This document shows, piece by piece, positions 16,977-25,496 of a stretch of 34,986 nt of DNA. The stretch covers positions 1-34,986 of the forward strand of contig CAZHOV010000041.1 in the NCBI GenBank assembly GCA_964534315.1. Direction: 5' to 3'. Positions within the stretch are counted from its first letter, which is position 1. Every line of letters starts with the position of its first letter. Below the pieces are notes generated by a model, which saw only the letters and a program-made list of their open reading frames with translations, was not told where the DNA came from and made no database searches. Made by a program: the position numbers and the translations under genes. This stretch comes from CAZHOV01 sp964534315. Lineage in GTDB: Bacteria > Bacteroidota > Bacteroidia > Chitinophagales > Saprospiraceae.

Positions 16977-18630
16977 TGGTTACTGCCACTTGATCCTCAA
17001 GTACCGGAATCCAGTTGGAGGGCTGCGGTGGAAATGGTAATCGGTAAATATCCATCGTTAAATCCTCCATTGGTTCACTGGTGTTTACATGGACATATAT
17101 GCTGTTATTCAGCTCAAAGTACTGATAATAAGGATCTACGTTATAATCGCTGAATGTCATACATCCCCCCTTACACAACCATTCTTCGAGGTAAAGAACA
17201 GAGTTTGGGTTATTATTGGCAAGTATCTTTACTTTCTGTACAAAGGGATGAAAATTATCCAGATTAAATGTTTCCACCAGGGAGTCCTTATGGCCCCGCA
17301 CGTCTTCCAATCTCGCCTTCAAATGGTAATCGCCGTCATTATACCGGGTCTGTTGCGGACAATTGGCGATCATTACATTTCCGCCAACTGTGTCTTTTTT
17401 ATGAATTCGGGTAATAAAATCAGTGAAAAAAAATGCATCTTTCCCTTCATTTCCCTGACAACCGGAGTATGCATATGGCCGAATACCCTGAGTTAGCCAA
17501 CTTCCGAGTACATCGTGAATGTGGCCCGGATAAGGCATCGCCTCGTCCGGAGAAGTTTCCGAAATACCTCCTTCTTCTATAAACGACTGGTATTCAGCAC
17601 CCTTAATCTTACCATATACCTCATCTGAAGCAAAATCCTTTTTGAGTAGTAATTCCAATGTTTCAATAGCCATCAACGTATTAGAATAGCGGGAAGTATT
17701 GGTGCCTGGGTGCTGGAACTCTGTCATCGTAGCATCGACTCTGAAGCGCGAAGGAATATTTCCGGGGTAAGTGATCTCAAATCCCGGCGTGCCGTTCATT
17801 TGACTAAATTCTAGGTCGAAATAGGTGGGATTGAGATCATAGCCGGGAACAGGTTCTATTAGATGCCATATGTCACGGGTATTGTTATCGCCGTAAATGG
17901 AATTCCCACCAACATTGAGATTGATGATCTCGGAAATATGTAAATGAGGGAAGTAGCCGCCAGAAGAACCTATAGGAGCAACGGGCTCTCCCATATCAAT
18001 AGTGTTGAACAGGTTACCTGCTGCCTGGCTATACGTAATGCCGTCATAGGTGAAAACACAGGTCGGGCAGTTGTCGGGGATCGCAGCGATAGCGGTATTT
18101 GTCTGAAGATCGACAATAGCATACCTGCATAGCGTATCTGTTGATGAATTGTTATAATTGAAAGGCACCATCACATATCTGCCCGCCTTCCGCTCTCCGT
18201 TGGGGCCGAGTTCTCCGTCACTATCATGAAAAATATGCAAAAGTGAATAATCATAATTCTGTCCGTCGATCACAACATACATGATTCCGGGATCACCGCA
18301 TACACGATGTATCTGCCCACCATCTAGCGCGAGTATGGCATCTCCCATATTCCGGTTAGTAGAGGTTAGGTCCCGGTAATCAACCCCACCGTGCCAATCG
18401 TAAGAAAACCCGAGAGGGCTACAGCTTTCACTTAATCTGCGGGCTCCAAAATCAGAAGTGATATCTTCTGTTTCCATGGTCAAAAAAATGCTATCATACT
18501 GGTAAACAATCGTAGCATCATCATTCGGGCCATAGACACAATTGGTGCAGGGTATAAAAGAAACCTGTGCTACAGCAAAATGGATAAATAAAAAAAATAG
18601 GATCAATGCGAATAAATTTTGTTTTTGCAT
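16864..18630 (-). CDS. N-terminal fragment of the large secreted protein: M23 metallopeptidase domain
   Basis: A 588-residue open frame that carries the true start of the large gene. A Sec signal peptide ends about residue 21 (HFAVA-QVS). An M23 (LytM-type) peptidase domain follows: zinc ligands H80 and D84 in HGGVDYRD, H132 in LLHIFHD, and the HxH motif H229-H231 in YFPHLHISE. All residues expected for an active zinc peptidase are present; M23 enzymes cut peptidoglycan cross-links or other Gly-rich peptides. The part after about residue 260 is probably beta-rich. The last 18 residues (after PTSPPSP) result from the frameshift and are not homologous to what should follow. It could still be translated as a truncated secreted peptidase without a sorting domain. 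Confidence 0.78.
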   Translation of the reverse strand: MQKQNLFALILFFLFIHFAVAQVSFIPCTNCVYGPNDDATIVYQYDSIFLTMETEDITSDFGARRLSESCSPLGFSYDWHGGVDYRDLTSTNRNMGDAILALDGGQIHRVCGDPGIMYVVIDGQNYDYSLLHIFHDSDGELGPNGERKAGRYVMVPFNYNNSSTDTLCRYAIVDLQTNTAIAAIPDNCPTCVFTYDGITYSQAAGNLFNTIDMGEPVAPIGSSGGYFPHLHISEIINLNVGGNSIYGDNNTRDIWHLIEPVPGYDLNPTYFDLEFSQMNGTPGFEITYPGNIPSRFRVDATMTEFQHPGTNTSRYSNTLMAIETLELLLKKDFASDEVYGKIKGAEYQSFIEEGGISETSPDEAMPYPGHIHDVLGSWLTQGIRPYAYSGCQGNEGKDAFFFTDFITRIHKKDTVGGNVMIANCPQQTRYNDGDYHLKARLEDVRGHKDSLVETFNLDNFHPFVQKVKILANNNPNSVLYLEEWLCKGGCMTFSDYNVDPYYQYFELNNSIYVHVNTSEPMEDLTMDIYRLPFPPQPSNWIPVLEDQVAVTIDSSRQHWVFEFPTSPPSPLIENFFQFRFSGFYLPYL

Positions 18631-18703
18631 GATGTTTTAGTTTTCGTATGTGTTAAAAAATTGAATTAGTATAGACATAGAGCTACCAGCTGAGGGTGGT
18701 TCC

Positions 18704-18720
18704 AAACACGGTACGTGTTT
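18704..18720 (-). terminator. Small hairpin between the secreted-protein genes
   Basis: AAACACG-GTA-CGTGTTT is a perfect 7-bp inverted repeat with a 3-base loop, 51 bases past the stop of the next minus-strand gene. It may act as a weak terminator. Confidence 0.4.
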
Positions 18721-18771
18721 TAGGATCCCCTCAAATAAACCTGGAGAAGCATGAGGTTTTAATTAGAAATA

Positions 18772-19764
18772 CTACCGAAGGTCGGCTTCCTGAAAGCCTT
18801 CATTAAAATTAAAGAATTTTAGCCGTTCGCCTGTCCGTGTCTGGACCATGCTGATCCCCTCCAACGTTGGGTGGGATAAAGAGGTCGACATATCGGCAAA
18901 GGGATGATCCTCTAAACATTTGTAGTAGTATTTCCCCGTATTGAGATTGACCACATTAATGCCCGGAACAAATATGGCATCTTGGTCTGTCTTGCAGTTA
19001 GACTTATAATAAAATACGGAATTGTGTTGTGATCGGCCAAGACATCCTCCTACTCCAGGTCCGTTAAAAACGGTTCTTCCGGTTTCGGCATCTATTACTC
19101 TCAAGGTCTTATCCAGATAAAAAGCTCCGTCAGGCGCTTTCCCCGTTCCGAAGGTGAAAGAAAGGTATTTCCCGTCTTTTGAAAGATAATAAGTAGAAAA
19201 GGTATATACTCCCAAGTCCTTTATCGTGTGTAGTAATTCTCCTTTTTTATCAAAGATCAGGACGGTTGAGTTTCCTCCAACAGGTACGTATGGATAGTTT
19301 AAACTCAAATCTGGTTTCCCATTGTAAGCCTGAAATGAATAACTGACGATAACAAATTTTTTTGTCGATCTTACACTTTCCCGAATAGTAAAAAAATTGA
19401 CCGGAGGTTCGACGATCGAGTCATTGTTCTTCAGCTTTAAATTGGCCGTTCGAAACTCATGGCTACGGTTTGCTGTAACTTCTTCAGGCAGTTTAAAGGT
19501 CAAATGATAGTCGTTTAGTTTAATCCGCTCAAAACCATAAGCGATGTAGGGATCGTTTTTCTCCACTTCATAAGTGTTGACGATTTCGTCTGTGCGTTTA
19601 TCAATAAACTGGACCATCTTGATTGCCCCGTAGTCGGGGTTCAAGATCTTTTTGATCTTGTAATTTTGGGGATCGTAATCATCGGATTGTGCCCGACAGT
19701 GAGCTATCGGTATGGAAATGATAAATAGTCCCAAAAGGAACGGCATAAAAATTTTAGTCTTCAT
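18772..19764 (-). CDS. Secreted protein of unknown function
   Basis: A 330-residue protein with a Sec signal peptide (hydrophobic residues 8-22, likely cleavage at CRA-QSDD). The mature part alternates short beta-like stretches, such as STVLIFDKKGELLHTIKDLG, LSKDGKYLSFTFGTG and LRVIDAETGRTVFNG. These look like blades of a WD40/TolB-like beta-propeller, but I do not recognise a named family. There is no T9SS sorting domain or lipobox, so a periplasmic location is likeliest. It lies 141 bases ahead of the large interrupted gene on the same strand. Confidence 0.75.
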   Translation of the reverse strand: MKTKIFMPFLLGLFIISIPIAHCRAQSDDYDPQNYKIKKILNPDYGAIKMVQFIDKRTDEIVNTYEVEKNDPYIAYGFERIKLNDYHLTFKLPEEVTANRSHEFRTANLKLKNNDSIVEPPVNFFTIRESVRSTKKFVIVSYSFQAYNGKPDLSLNYPYVPVGGNSTVLIFDKKGELLHTIKDLGVYTFSTYYLSKDGKYLSFTFGTGKAPDGAFYLDKTLRVIDAETGRTVFNGPGVGGCLGRSQHNSVFYYKSNCKTDQDAIFVPGINVVNLNTGKYYYKCLEDHPFADMSTSLSHPTLEGISMVQTRTGERLKFFNFNEGFQEADLR

Positions 19765-19898
19765 AAAAATTTCTTTTGTTAGTTAAAAAATTTAAGGTAC
19801 CCCTTCATTTATAGAGTAACATCAAAACCTAAGAGGTCACAAAATTTTTAACTTTTTTTCAAAAAAAATTTCACCGCCGCATCTAGAACACCAATACC

Positions 19899-20834
19899 TT
19901 ACTGATAAAAATTCTTATAAAACATCGGCAAATGCCGGAGGGCAGCCAATTGCTTAAACTTAATATTTACCTCCTCCACAGGAGAGCCAAAATAGGTTTT
20001 TCCGCCTTCCAGGCTCTTACCCACACCCGACTGGCCTAGAATAATTGCTTTGTCTCCGATGACAATATTTTGGACAATCCCTACCTGGCCATACAACACG
20101 CAACCATCGCCGATAATCGTCTTTCCGCCGATACCTACCTGTGCAGCAATTAGGCAGTGCTTTCCGATAACGGCACCATGACCAACATGTACCTGACTGT
20201 CTAGCTTGGAGCCTTCTCCTACCACCGTATCTCCTGATACGCCTTTATTAACAGTAGATCCCGCACCAATCTCTACATTGTCTTCAATGACAACCCTGCC
20301 CCCTGACGTCCATTTAATCAATTTCTCATCGGTTCGTTTGTAATAAAAGGCATCGGTACCGATGATCGAACCCGCTTGAATGTTGACATTGTCGCCAATA
20401 ACAGTGTAATCCCCAATATAGCAATTTGCCTGGAGATAGCAGTTCTTGCCGATTTTTACATGATTTCCAACAACTACATTTGGCTCGATCACCGTAGACG
20501 GATCAATCTCTGCCGTTTCGCTAATATTAGCGGAAAGAGGAGAAAAGGGGCGATAGGCTCTGACAAGACTGTCATAAGCTTCGAATGGATGATCAACGAC
20601 CAAGATTACTTTTCCTTCCGGACATTCCGCCTCCTCATTCAGAATGAGGATCGTCGCTTTTGAATGGAGCGACTTACTGAAATATTTCGCAACATCTGCA
20701 AAATTAATATCTCCGGGTTCTACCTTATGGATCTCATTGATCCCGGTAGCTTCCAGTGAGTCATCTCCAATAATTTTCTTGGCGCCAATACGCTTGGCAA
20801 TTTCTTTTACAGGTATAGGCTGTGGGAACTTCAT
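19899..20834 (-). CDS. lpxD: LpxD-type UDP-3-O-acylglucosamine N-acyltransferase
   Basis: A 311-residue left-handed beta-helix acyltransferase. The N-terminal 100 residues are the uridine-binding LpxD domain (IAKRIGAKKIIGDDSLEATGINEIHKVEPGDINF split over the start). From about residue 101 hexapeptide repeats follow (VIEPNVVVGNHVKIGKNCYL and so on). The putative catalytic His is H219 in SQVHVGHGAVIG. LpxD adds the 3-hydroxyacyl chain in lipid A synthesis. At 311 residues it is shorter than the usual LpxD of about 340, and no lpxA, lpxC or fabZ lies nearby. It may be the second LpxD-like paralogue seen in many Bacteroidetes and not the main enzyme. Confidence 0.82.
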   Translation of the reverse strand: MKFPQPIPVKEIAKRIGAKKIIGDDSLEATGINEIHKVEPGDINFADVAKYFSKSLHSKATILILNEEAECPEGKVILVVDHPFEAYDSLVRAYRPFSPLSANISETAEIDPSTVIEPNVVVGNHVKIGKNCYLQANCYIGDYTVIGDNVNIQAGSIIGTDAFYYKRTDEKLIKWTSGGRVVIEDNVEIGAGSTVNKGVSGDTVVGEGSKLDSQVHVGHGAVIGKHCLIAAQVGIGGKTIIGDGCVLYGQVGIVQNIVIGDKAIILGQSGVGKSLEGGKTYFGSPVEEVNIKFKQLAALRHLPMFYKNFYQ

Positions 20835-20897
20835 GTCTGGTTTGGTTAAATGTTCATTATTCTAATCTAATGCGAAAATTACGGAAAAAGGATGAAT

Positions 20898-20940
20898 ACT
20901 TAATAGTTATTGGTTAATAGTTGGTAGTGAATAGTATGCA
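20898..20940 (-). repeat. Degenerate TTAATAGTTATTGG-type repeat
   Basis: Words of the type TTAATAGTT, TGGTTAATAG and TGGTAGTGAATAG follow each other and lead into the heptamer tract at 20955. They are of the same style as the repeat after sucA. Confidence 0.5.
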
Positions 20941-20954
20941 AAATTGTTTTTCTC

Positions 20955-21017
20955 ACTCCCCACTACCCACTACCCACTACCCACTACTCACTACCCACTA
21001 CTCACTACTAACTCCCC
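20955..21017 (-). repeat. Heptamer repeat CCACTAC abutting the polA stop codon
   Basis: CCACTAC / TCACTAC units of 7 bases follow each other, and the tract ends directly at the polA stop (TAG on minus at 21018-21020). No hairpin terminator is visible for polA, so the repeat replaces the usual 3' flank. Confidence 0.85.
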
Positions 21018-23807
21018 CTAATGCGCCTCCAGCCAGTCACTACCTGTTCCCATCTCTACCAATATAGGCACATTGAGGTTGGGCATAGCAGAGGCCATTT
21101 TTTCTTCGATCAGGGGCATCAGTTTTTCCTGCTCGTCTTTATGTAGGTCAAATACCAATTCGTCATGTACCTGAAGGATCATTTTGGTTTTGTAGTTACC
21201 TTCTTCGAGCAATCGGTTGATATTGATCATAGCGATCTTGATCATATCAGCGGCGGAACCCTGAATAGGGGTATTGATAGCAATCCGTTCAGCATTACTT
21301 CGGATGACGGAGTTTCTGGAATGGATGTCCCGCAGGTATCGCCTTCTACCCAATAAGGTTTTGACAAAGCCGTCCTCCCGGGCCGATTTGACAATAGTCT
21401 CCATGTAGTTTTTCAACCCGCTATATTCTTTAAAGTACTGATCGATCAATTCTTTGGCTTCTGTACGCTTAATGTCCAGTTGTCTGGAAAGATTGAGCGA
21501 CCCCGCTCCGTAGATGATACTGAAGTTGACTGTTTTAGCATTCCGGCGTTGGCTGGAAGTCACTTCTTCAAAGGGAACGCCATACACTTTAGCGGCGGTG
21601 GTCCGGTGAATATCCTTTCCAGACTGGAAAGCTTCGAGCATCGCCTCATCCTGGCTGATCTCTGCAATAAGCCGGAGTTCGATCTGGGAATAATCGGCCG
21701 CTAAAAGCGTATACTCTTCCGATCTGGGAATGAAGGCTTTTCTAACCTTTCGCCCTTCTTTCGTGCGTATTGGGATATTCTGAAGGTTCGGATTATTAGA
21801 GCTTAAGCGCCCGGTAGCTGCCAGCGCCTGATTGAAGGAGCTGTGTATTCTTCCGGTTTTGGGGTTGACCATCTTGGGCAAAGCGTCGACATAGGTAGAT
21901 TTAAGCTTGGACAGGCCTCGAAAGGTCAGAATGTCATTAACAATATCATGGTCTTTGGCCAGCTCGGTAAGTTTTTCCTCATTCGTTGAATATTGGCCGG
22001 TTTTGGTTTTCTTCCACCGATAGGGAATTTCCATTTTATCAAACAACACTTCTCCTACTTGCTTAGGAGAAGCGATATTAAAGTTGGTTCCGGCTGTTTC
22101 ATAAATTTTTTCTTCGATATCCTTAATCTTTCCCGCTAGTTCCTCTGAATATTCATTCAGGAAAGGGACATTTAAATTAATGCCATCATATTCGAGTTTA
22201 GAAAGCACGGGTACCAGGGGCGCTTCCATCTCGTAATAGAGCTTTTCCAGGCCCTCTTCCTTTAATTTAGGTTCTAACACTTGTTTGAGTTGGAGGGTAA
22301 TGTCGGCATCTTCCGCGGCATAGTCCACTACCTTTTCTACTGGGATGTCTCGCATACTTAACTGATTCTTCCCTTTCTTCCCGATAAGGGTCTCGATGGG
22401 AACCGGCTGGTATTTCAAATAGGTTTCGGCCAAATAGTCCATATTGTGCCGGAGTTCCGGTTCAATAAGGTAATGAGCCACCATGGTATCAAAAATAGGC
22501 CCTTTTACTTCAATATCATACCACTTCAAGACAATGAGATCGTACTTGATATTTTGCCCGATCTTTAAGGTTTCGGGGTTTTCAAATAACGATTTAAATT
22601 CGTGGACAATCGCTTTTGCTTCTTCTTTATCGGGGGGAACCGGAACGTAGAACCCTTCATTGGGTTGAAAGGCAAAAGACATCCCTACCAATTCGGCCTG
22701 ATTGGCGTCGATACTAGTGGTTTCGGTATCAAAACACAGGAACGGATAGGATTTCAGTTCATCGATCAGATTCGCTCTTTTTTCGGGGCTGTCAGCCAAT
22801 TGATAATCGTGTACCGTATTGGTGATGTTTTTATCCGCCACGGAGTGGGCTGCCGGTGCTGAGGGTTTCGGTGTTTTTTTGGTATCCAAATCGCTGAAAA
22901 GGTTTCCCTGGCTGGATTGCTCTTCATTATTTTCACCTAATATATGTTTGGCGAGGGTCCTGAATTCCAATTCTTTAAACAGTTCTGCGAGGCGCTCGCG
23001 GTCGAAGGGTTCTATTTCATATGCTTTTGCATCGAATTGGATGGGAGAATGGATATTAATGGTAGCGAGTTTTTTGGAAAGGAGGGCTTGTTCTGCGTGT
23101 GTTACTACTCGTTCTTTTTGTTTCCCTTTGAGGTCGTCCGTATGTTCCAATAATCCCTCTACGGTATCGTATTTATCCAAAAACTTAACAGCTGTTTTAG
23201 GGCCGACTCCAGGGATACCCGGGATATTGTCGACTGCATCTCCCTGCAGTCCGAGAATATCGATCACCTGTTCGACGCGCTTAATTTTCCATTTTTCGAG
23301 CACTTCTTTTTCCCCAAGGATATCGACTCCGTTACCCATCCGGGAAGGTTTGTACAAATAGATGTTATCGGATACCAGCTGCGCAAAATCTTTATCCGGG
23401 GTGACCATATAAACTTCAAATCCTTCCTTTTCGGCTTGCTTGGCGAGGGTGCCGATTACATCGTCGGCTTCATATCCTTCTAGTGTAGCAATGGGAATTT
23501 TGAAGGCTTTGACAATTTCCATAATATAGGGCAGTGCGGTGGTGATGTCTTCTGGTTGTTCTTCGCGGTTGGCTTTATATTCAGCGTACATATCATTTCT
23601 GAACGTGCGGCTTGAAATATCGAAAGAGACAGCTATGTGTGTAGGGTGTTGATTGCGCATCAAATCCCACAATGTACGGGTGAACCCGGTGATTGCTGAA
23701 GTGTTTAATCCTTTAGAGTTGATAAGAGGGCGGTTGATAAAAGCATAATGGGCTCGATATACCAAAGCATGCCCGTCAAGAAGGAATAATTTGTTCTTAT
23801 CTGACAT
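21018..23807 (-). CDS. polA: DNA polymerase I
   Basis: A 929-residue three-domain DNA polymerase used in Okazaki fragment processing and repair. The 5'-3' exonuclease domain covers about residues 1-290 (LLDGHALVYRAHYAF; GYEADDVIGTLA; GLQGDAVDNIPGIPGVGPKTA). The 3'-5' proofreading domain, about 340-540, has intact motifs: Exo I D360/E362 (FDTETT), Exo II N419/D423 (NIKYD) and Exo III Y496/D500 (YAAED), so proofreading should be active. The polymerase domain shows motif A (AADYSQIELR), motif B (RRNAKTVNFSIIYG) and motif C (VHDELVF). The length is normal. The gene is single and divergent from the skp genes; a near-consensus TAACTTTA lies about 80-90 bases upstream. Confidence 0.97.
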   Translation of the reverse strand: MSDKNKLFLLDGHALVYRAHYAFINRPLINSKGLNTSAITGFTRTLWDLMRNQHPTHIAVSFDISSRTFRNDMYAEYKANREEQPEDITTALPYIMEIVKAFKIPIATLEGYEADDVIGTLAKQAEKEGFEVYMVTPDKDFAQLVSDNIYLYKPSRMGNGVDILGEKEVLEKWKIKRVEQVIDILGLQGDAVDNIPGIPGVGPKTAVKFLDKYDTVEGLLEHTDDLKGKQKERVVTHAEQALLSKKLATINIHSPIQFDAKAYEIEPFDRERLAELFKELEFRTLAKHILGENNEEQSSQGNLFSDLDTKKTPKPSAPAAHSVADKNITNTVHDYQLADSPEKRANLIDELKSYPFLCFDTETTSIDANQAELVGMSFAFQPNEGFYVPVPPDKEEAKAIVHEFKSLFENPETLKIGQNIKYDLIVLKWYDIEVKGPIFDTMVAHYLIEPELRHNMDYLAETYLKYQPVPIETLIGKKGKNQLSMRDIPVEKVVDYAAEDADITLQLKQVLEPKLKEEGLEKLYYEMEAPLVPVLSKLEYDGINLNVPFLNEYSEELAGKIKDIEEKIYETAGTNFNIASPKQVGEVLFDKMEIPYRWKKTKTGQYSTNEEKLTELAKDHDIVNDILTFRGLSKLKSTYVDALPKMVNPKTGRIHSSFNQALAATGRLSSNNPNLQNIPIRTKEGRKVRKAFIPRSEEYTLLAADYSQIELRLIAEISQDEAMLEAFQSGKDIHRTTAAKVYGVPFEEVTSSQRRNAKTVNFSIIYGAGSLNLSRQLDIKRTEAKELIDQYFKEYSGLKNYMETIVKSAREDGFVKTLLGRRRYLRDIHSRNSVIRSNAERIAINTPIQGSAADMIKIAMININRLLEEGNYKTKMILQVHDELVFDLHKDEQEKLMPLIEEKMASAMPNLNVPILVEMGTGSDWLEAH

Positions 23808-24041
23808 ATTGTTGAGTTTAAGTCTTAGGTTCCGGTGATGTCTACCATAAGATTTGACCGGGAACCAGAAACCTTAGAATTTCTTTAAAGTTACCGTTAA
23901 ATATTGGTTAATAACTGTTTCTTTGGGATAAAATTGAGCATAATATACCGTTAACAATGTAGAATTTAGCAATTTTGTTGTCTAATTTCTTTTTAAATAG
24001 GTGCTAAAACGAAAAATTTATCTTACCAAAAAAATTTAACT

Positions 24042-24581
24042 ATGTTTAAAACGAGTAAAAATTTGCTTATGCGCAATGCAATATTAGCCTTTGCTTTTTT
24101 TCTTTTGGGTTCAGCGACGATCTCAGCTCAACGGATAGCCACTGTAGATATCAATCGTGTCCTGGAAACGATGCCGGAATATCAAAAAGCGCAGGATGAA
24201 CTGGACAAACAAGCCAAAGAATGGCGCCAGGATATTGCTCAGGAATATGATGTTATCAAGGGGATGTATAGTAAATATCAGGCGGAGCAAGTGCTGCTGA
24301 GCGATGAGATGCGGCAAAAGCGAGAAGATGAAATCATGGAAAAAGAACGCCAGGTACGCGAATTGCAAAAAAAGAAATTTGGTCCGGAAGGAGATCTATT
24401 CAGAAAGCGACAAGAATTGGTCAACCCCATTCAGGAAAAAGTGTATACAGCCATCGAAAAGTATTCGAATGAAAAAGGTTACGATTTTATTTTTGACAAG
24501 GGCGGTGCTTCCGGCATTATTTTTGCAAATTCTCGATATGACAAAACAGATGATATCCTAGACGAACTTGGATTGAAGTAA
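24042..24581 (+). CDS. OmpH/Skp family periplasmic chaperone (copy 1)
   Basis: A 179-residue protein with a Sec signal peptide (cleavage about ATISA-QRIA) and the OmpH/Skp architecture. It opens with a short strand (RIATVDINRVLETMPEYQKAQDEL), followed by a long charged coiled coil (about residues 50-125) and a C-terminal strand (YDFIFDKGGASGIIFA). Skp-type proteins hold unfolded outer-membrane proteins in the periplasm on their way to BamA. A paralogue follows about 300 bases downstream with its own -7 box and a terminator between, so the two are separate transcripts. The usual neighbour bamA is not in the window. Confidence 0.88.
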   Translation: MFKTSKNLLMRNAILAFAFFLLGSATISAQRIATVDINRVLETMPEYQKAQDELDKQAKEWRQDIAQEYDVIKGMYSKYQAEQVLLSDEMRQKREDEIMEKERQVRELQKKKFGPEGDLFRKRQELVNPIQEKVYTAIEKYSNEKGYDFIFDKGGASGIIFANSRYDKTDDILDELGLK

Positions 24582-24606
24582 TGTTTTTGTAAGGAATATG
24601 GAATGA

Positions 24607-24650
24607 GGAGAAAGGAACAGGAGTTAGCCTTTTTAATACCTTTCTCCTTT
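24607..24650 (+). terminator. Terminator after the first OmpH gene
   Basis: GGAGAAAGG (24607-24615) pairs with CCTTTCTCC (24639-24647), which is followed by a T-rich stretch. It lies 26 bases past the stop codon. Confidence 0.65.
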
Positions 24651-24794
24651 TTCCTTCATTATAAAATATTAATCAAAGACGTAACGTTACTATAACTGCC
24701 TGCTATAAAATTTTTCCTGCCAAATATGAAATAATGAGATGTTTCGGTTGCGTGTAAGATTTCAAAGAATTTCAAAATTCCCTGTAAAAAATAC

Positions 24795-24802
24795 TAAATT
24801 TG
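24795..24802 (+). promoter_or_regulatory. Putative -7 box of the second OmpH gene
   Basis: TAAATTTG matches TAnnTTTG exactly and lies 77 bases before the ATG. No clear -33 TTG is visible. Confidence 0.45.
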
Positions 24803-24879
24803 CATCTCCCTTTGAAAAGGAGTTGTTATTAAAGGATAGTAAATCGTAATTTCCAATTTTTCAATTAAATACAAAATAG

Positions 24880-25386
24880 ATGAAAACCATAAGCAAATTA
24901 GGGCTTGTATTCGTTTGTTTTGCTTTTTCTTTCTTGACGCTAAATGCTCAGAAGTTTGGATATGTTGATTCAAACGGGTTGTTGGCAGAAATGGCAGAAG
25001 TAAAAGCAATGATGGCGAATTTAGAAACGCTGCAGAAGCAATTAGAAAAGCAATTTCAATCAAAAGTTCAAGACTATCAGGCTAAAGAGCAAGATGCTAT
25101 TGCCAAAAAAGAACGAGGCGAGCTTTCTCCTAAGCAGGAAGAAGAATTATTGGCAGAGCTTCAAAAAGAACAGGAAGCATTAGTGAAATTTCAGCAGGAA
25201 ATTCAATCCAAAATCGTTAATAAAGAAACGGAGCTGAAAGAGCCGATACTTGATAAAGTTAATAAAGCCATCGAAGAAGTAGCAGCTGAGAAAGGGTTTC
25301 AGTTTATCTTTGATAAAGGGGTCTTGCTCTACGGCGATGAAAGTGTAGATGTCAGCGACCTGGTAAAGCAAAAATTGAGTTCTTAA
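24880..25386 (+). CDS. OmpH/Skp family periplasmic chaperone (copy 2)
   Basis: A 168-residue protein with a Sec signal peptide (cleavage about TLNA-QKFG) and the same layout as its upstream paralogue: a YVDSNGLLAEMAEVKAM start, a Gln/Lys/Glu-rich coiled coil over about residues 45-130, and a C-terminal GFQFIFDKGVLLYG strand. The two copies are well diverged in the coiled coil, so the duplication is old. It probably acts as a periplasmic holdase for outer-membrane proteins. A terminator hairpin lies between it and murI. Confidence 0.88.
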   Translation: MKTISKLGLVFVCFAFSFLTLNAQKFGYVDSNGLLAEMAEVKAMMANLETLQKQLEKQFQSKVQDYQAKEQDAIAKKERGELSPKQEEELLAELQKEQEALVKFQQEIQSKIVNKETELKEPILDKVNKAIEEVAAEKGFQFIFDKGVLLYGDESVDVSDLVKQKLSS

Positions 25387-25445
25387 TAGCTCTATAATAG
25401 CGTTATTTAGGCAAGGCTCTAAAAGAACACAATATTGGGTGACTG

Positions 25446-25465
25446 AAAACGCAGCAAGCGTTTTT
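25446..25465 (+). terminator. Terminator after the second OmpH gene
   Basis: AAAACGC-AGCAA-GCGTTTTT is a perfect 7-bp stem with a T-run, followed by AGGCGCCC and another T5. It lies between the OmpH gene and murI. Confidence 0.7.
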
Positions 25466-25496
25466 AGGCGCCCTTTTTATACTTAACAACATTCAG

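Larger units (their letters stand above)
12975..18630 (-). pseudogene. Interrupted giant gene: signal peptide, M23 peptidase, SprB-like repeats, T9SS domain
   Basis: Three consecutive open frames form one coding unit. The first (16864-18630) has the signal peptide and M23 domain; the second (15276-16976) carries SprB-like repeats; the third ends in a T9SS sorting domain. Removing one base from the G5 run at 16920-16924 joins the first to the second around residue 570. The second and third are in the same frame and separated only by a TAG at 15276-15278. The span is 5656 bases, and minus one base it is exactly 1885 codons. Whether this is a true pseudogene or two draft-sequence errors cannot be decided from the sequence. 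TAG is an ordinary stop elsewhere in the window (paaA, polA, DUF1800, DUF1501, yfbK-like), so recoding is unlikely. Confidence 0.75.

Noticed and set aside
23823..23875. Structured leader upstream of polA (GGTTCCGGT facing ACCGGGAACC)
   Set aside because: The stem is short with a bulge and a long loop, and it resembles the other intergenic word repeats; no known riboswitch pattern was recognised.
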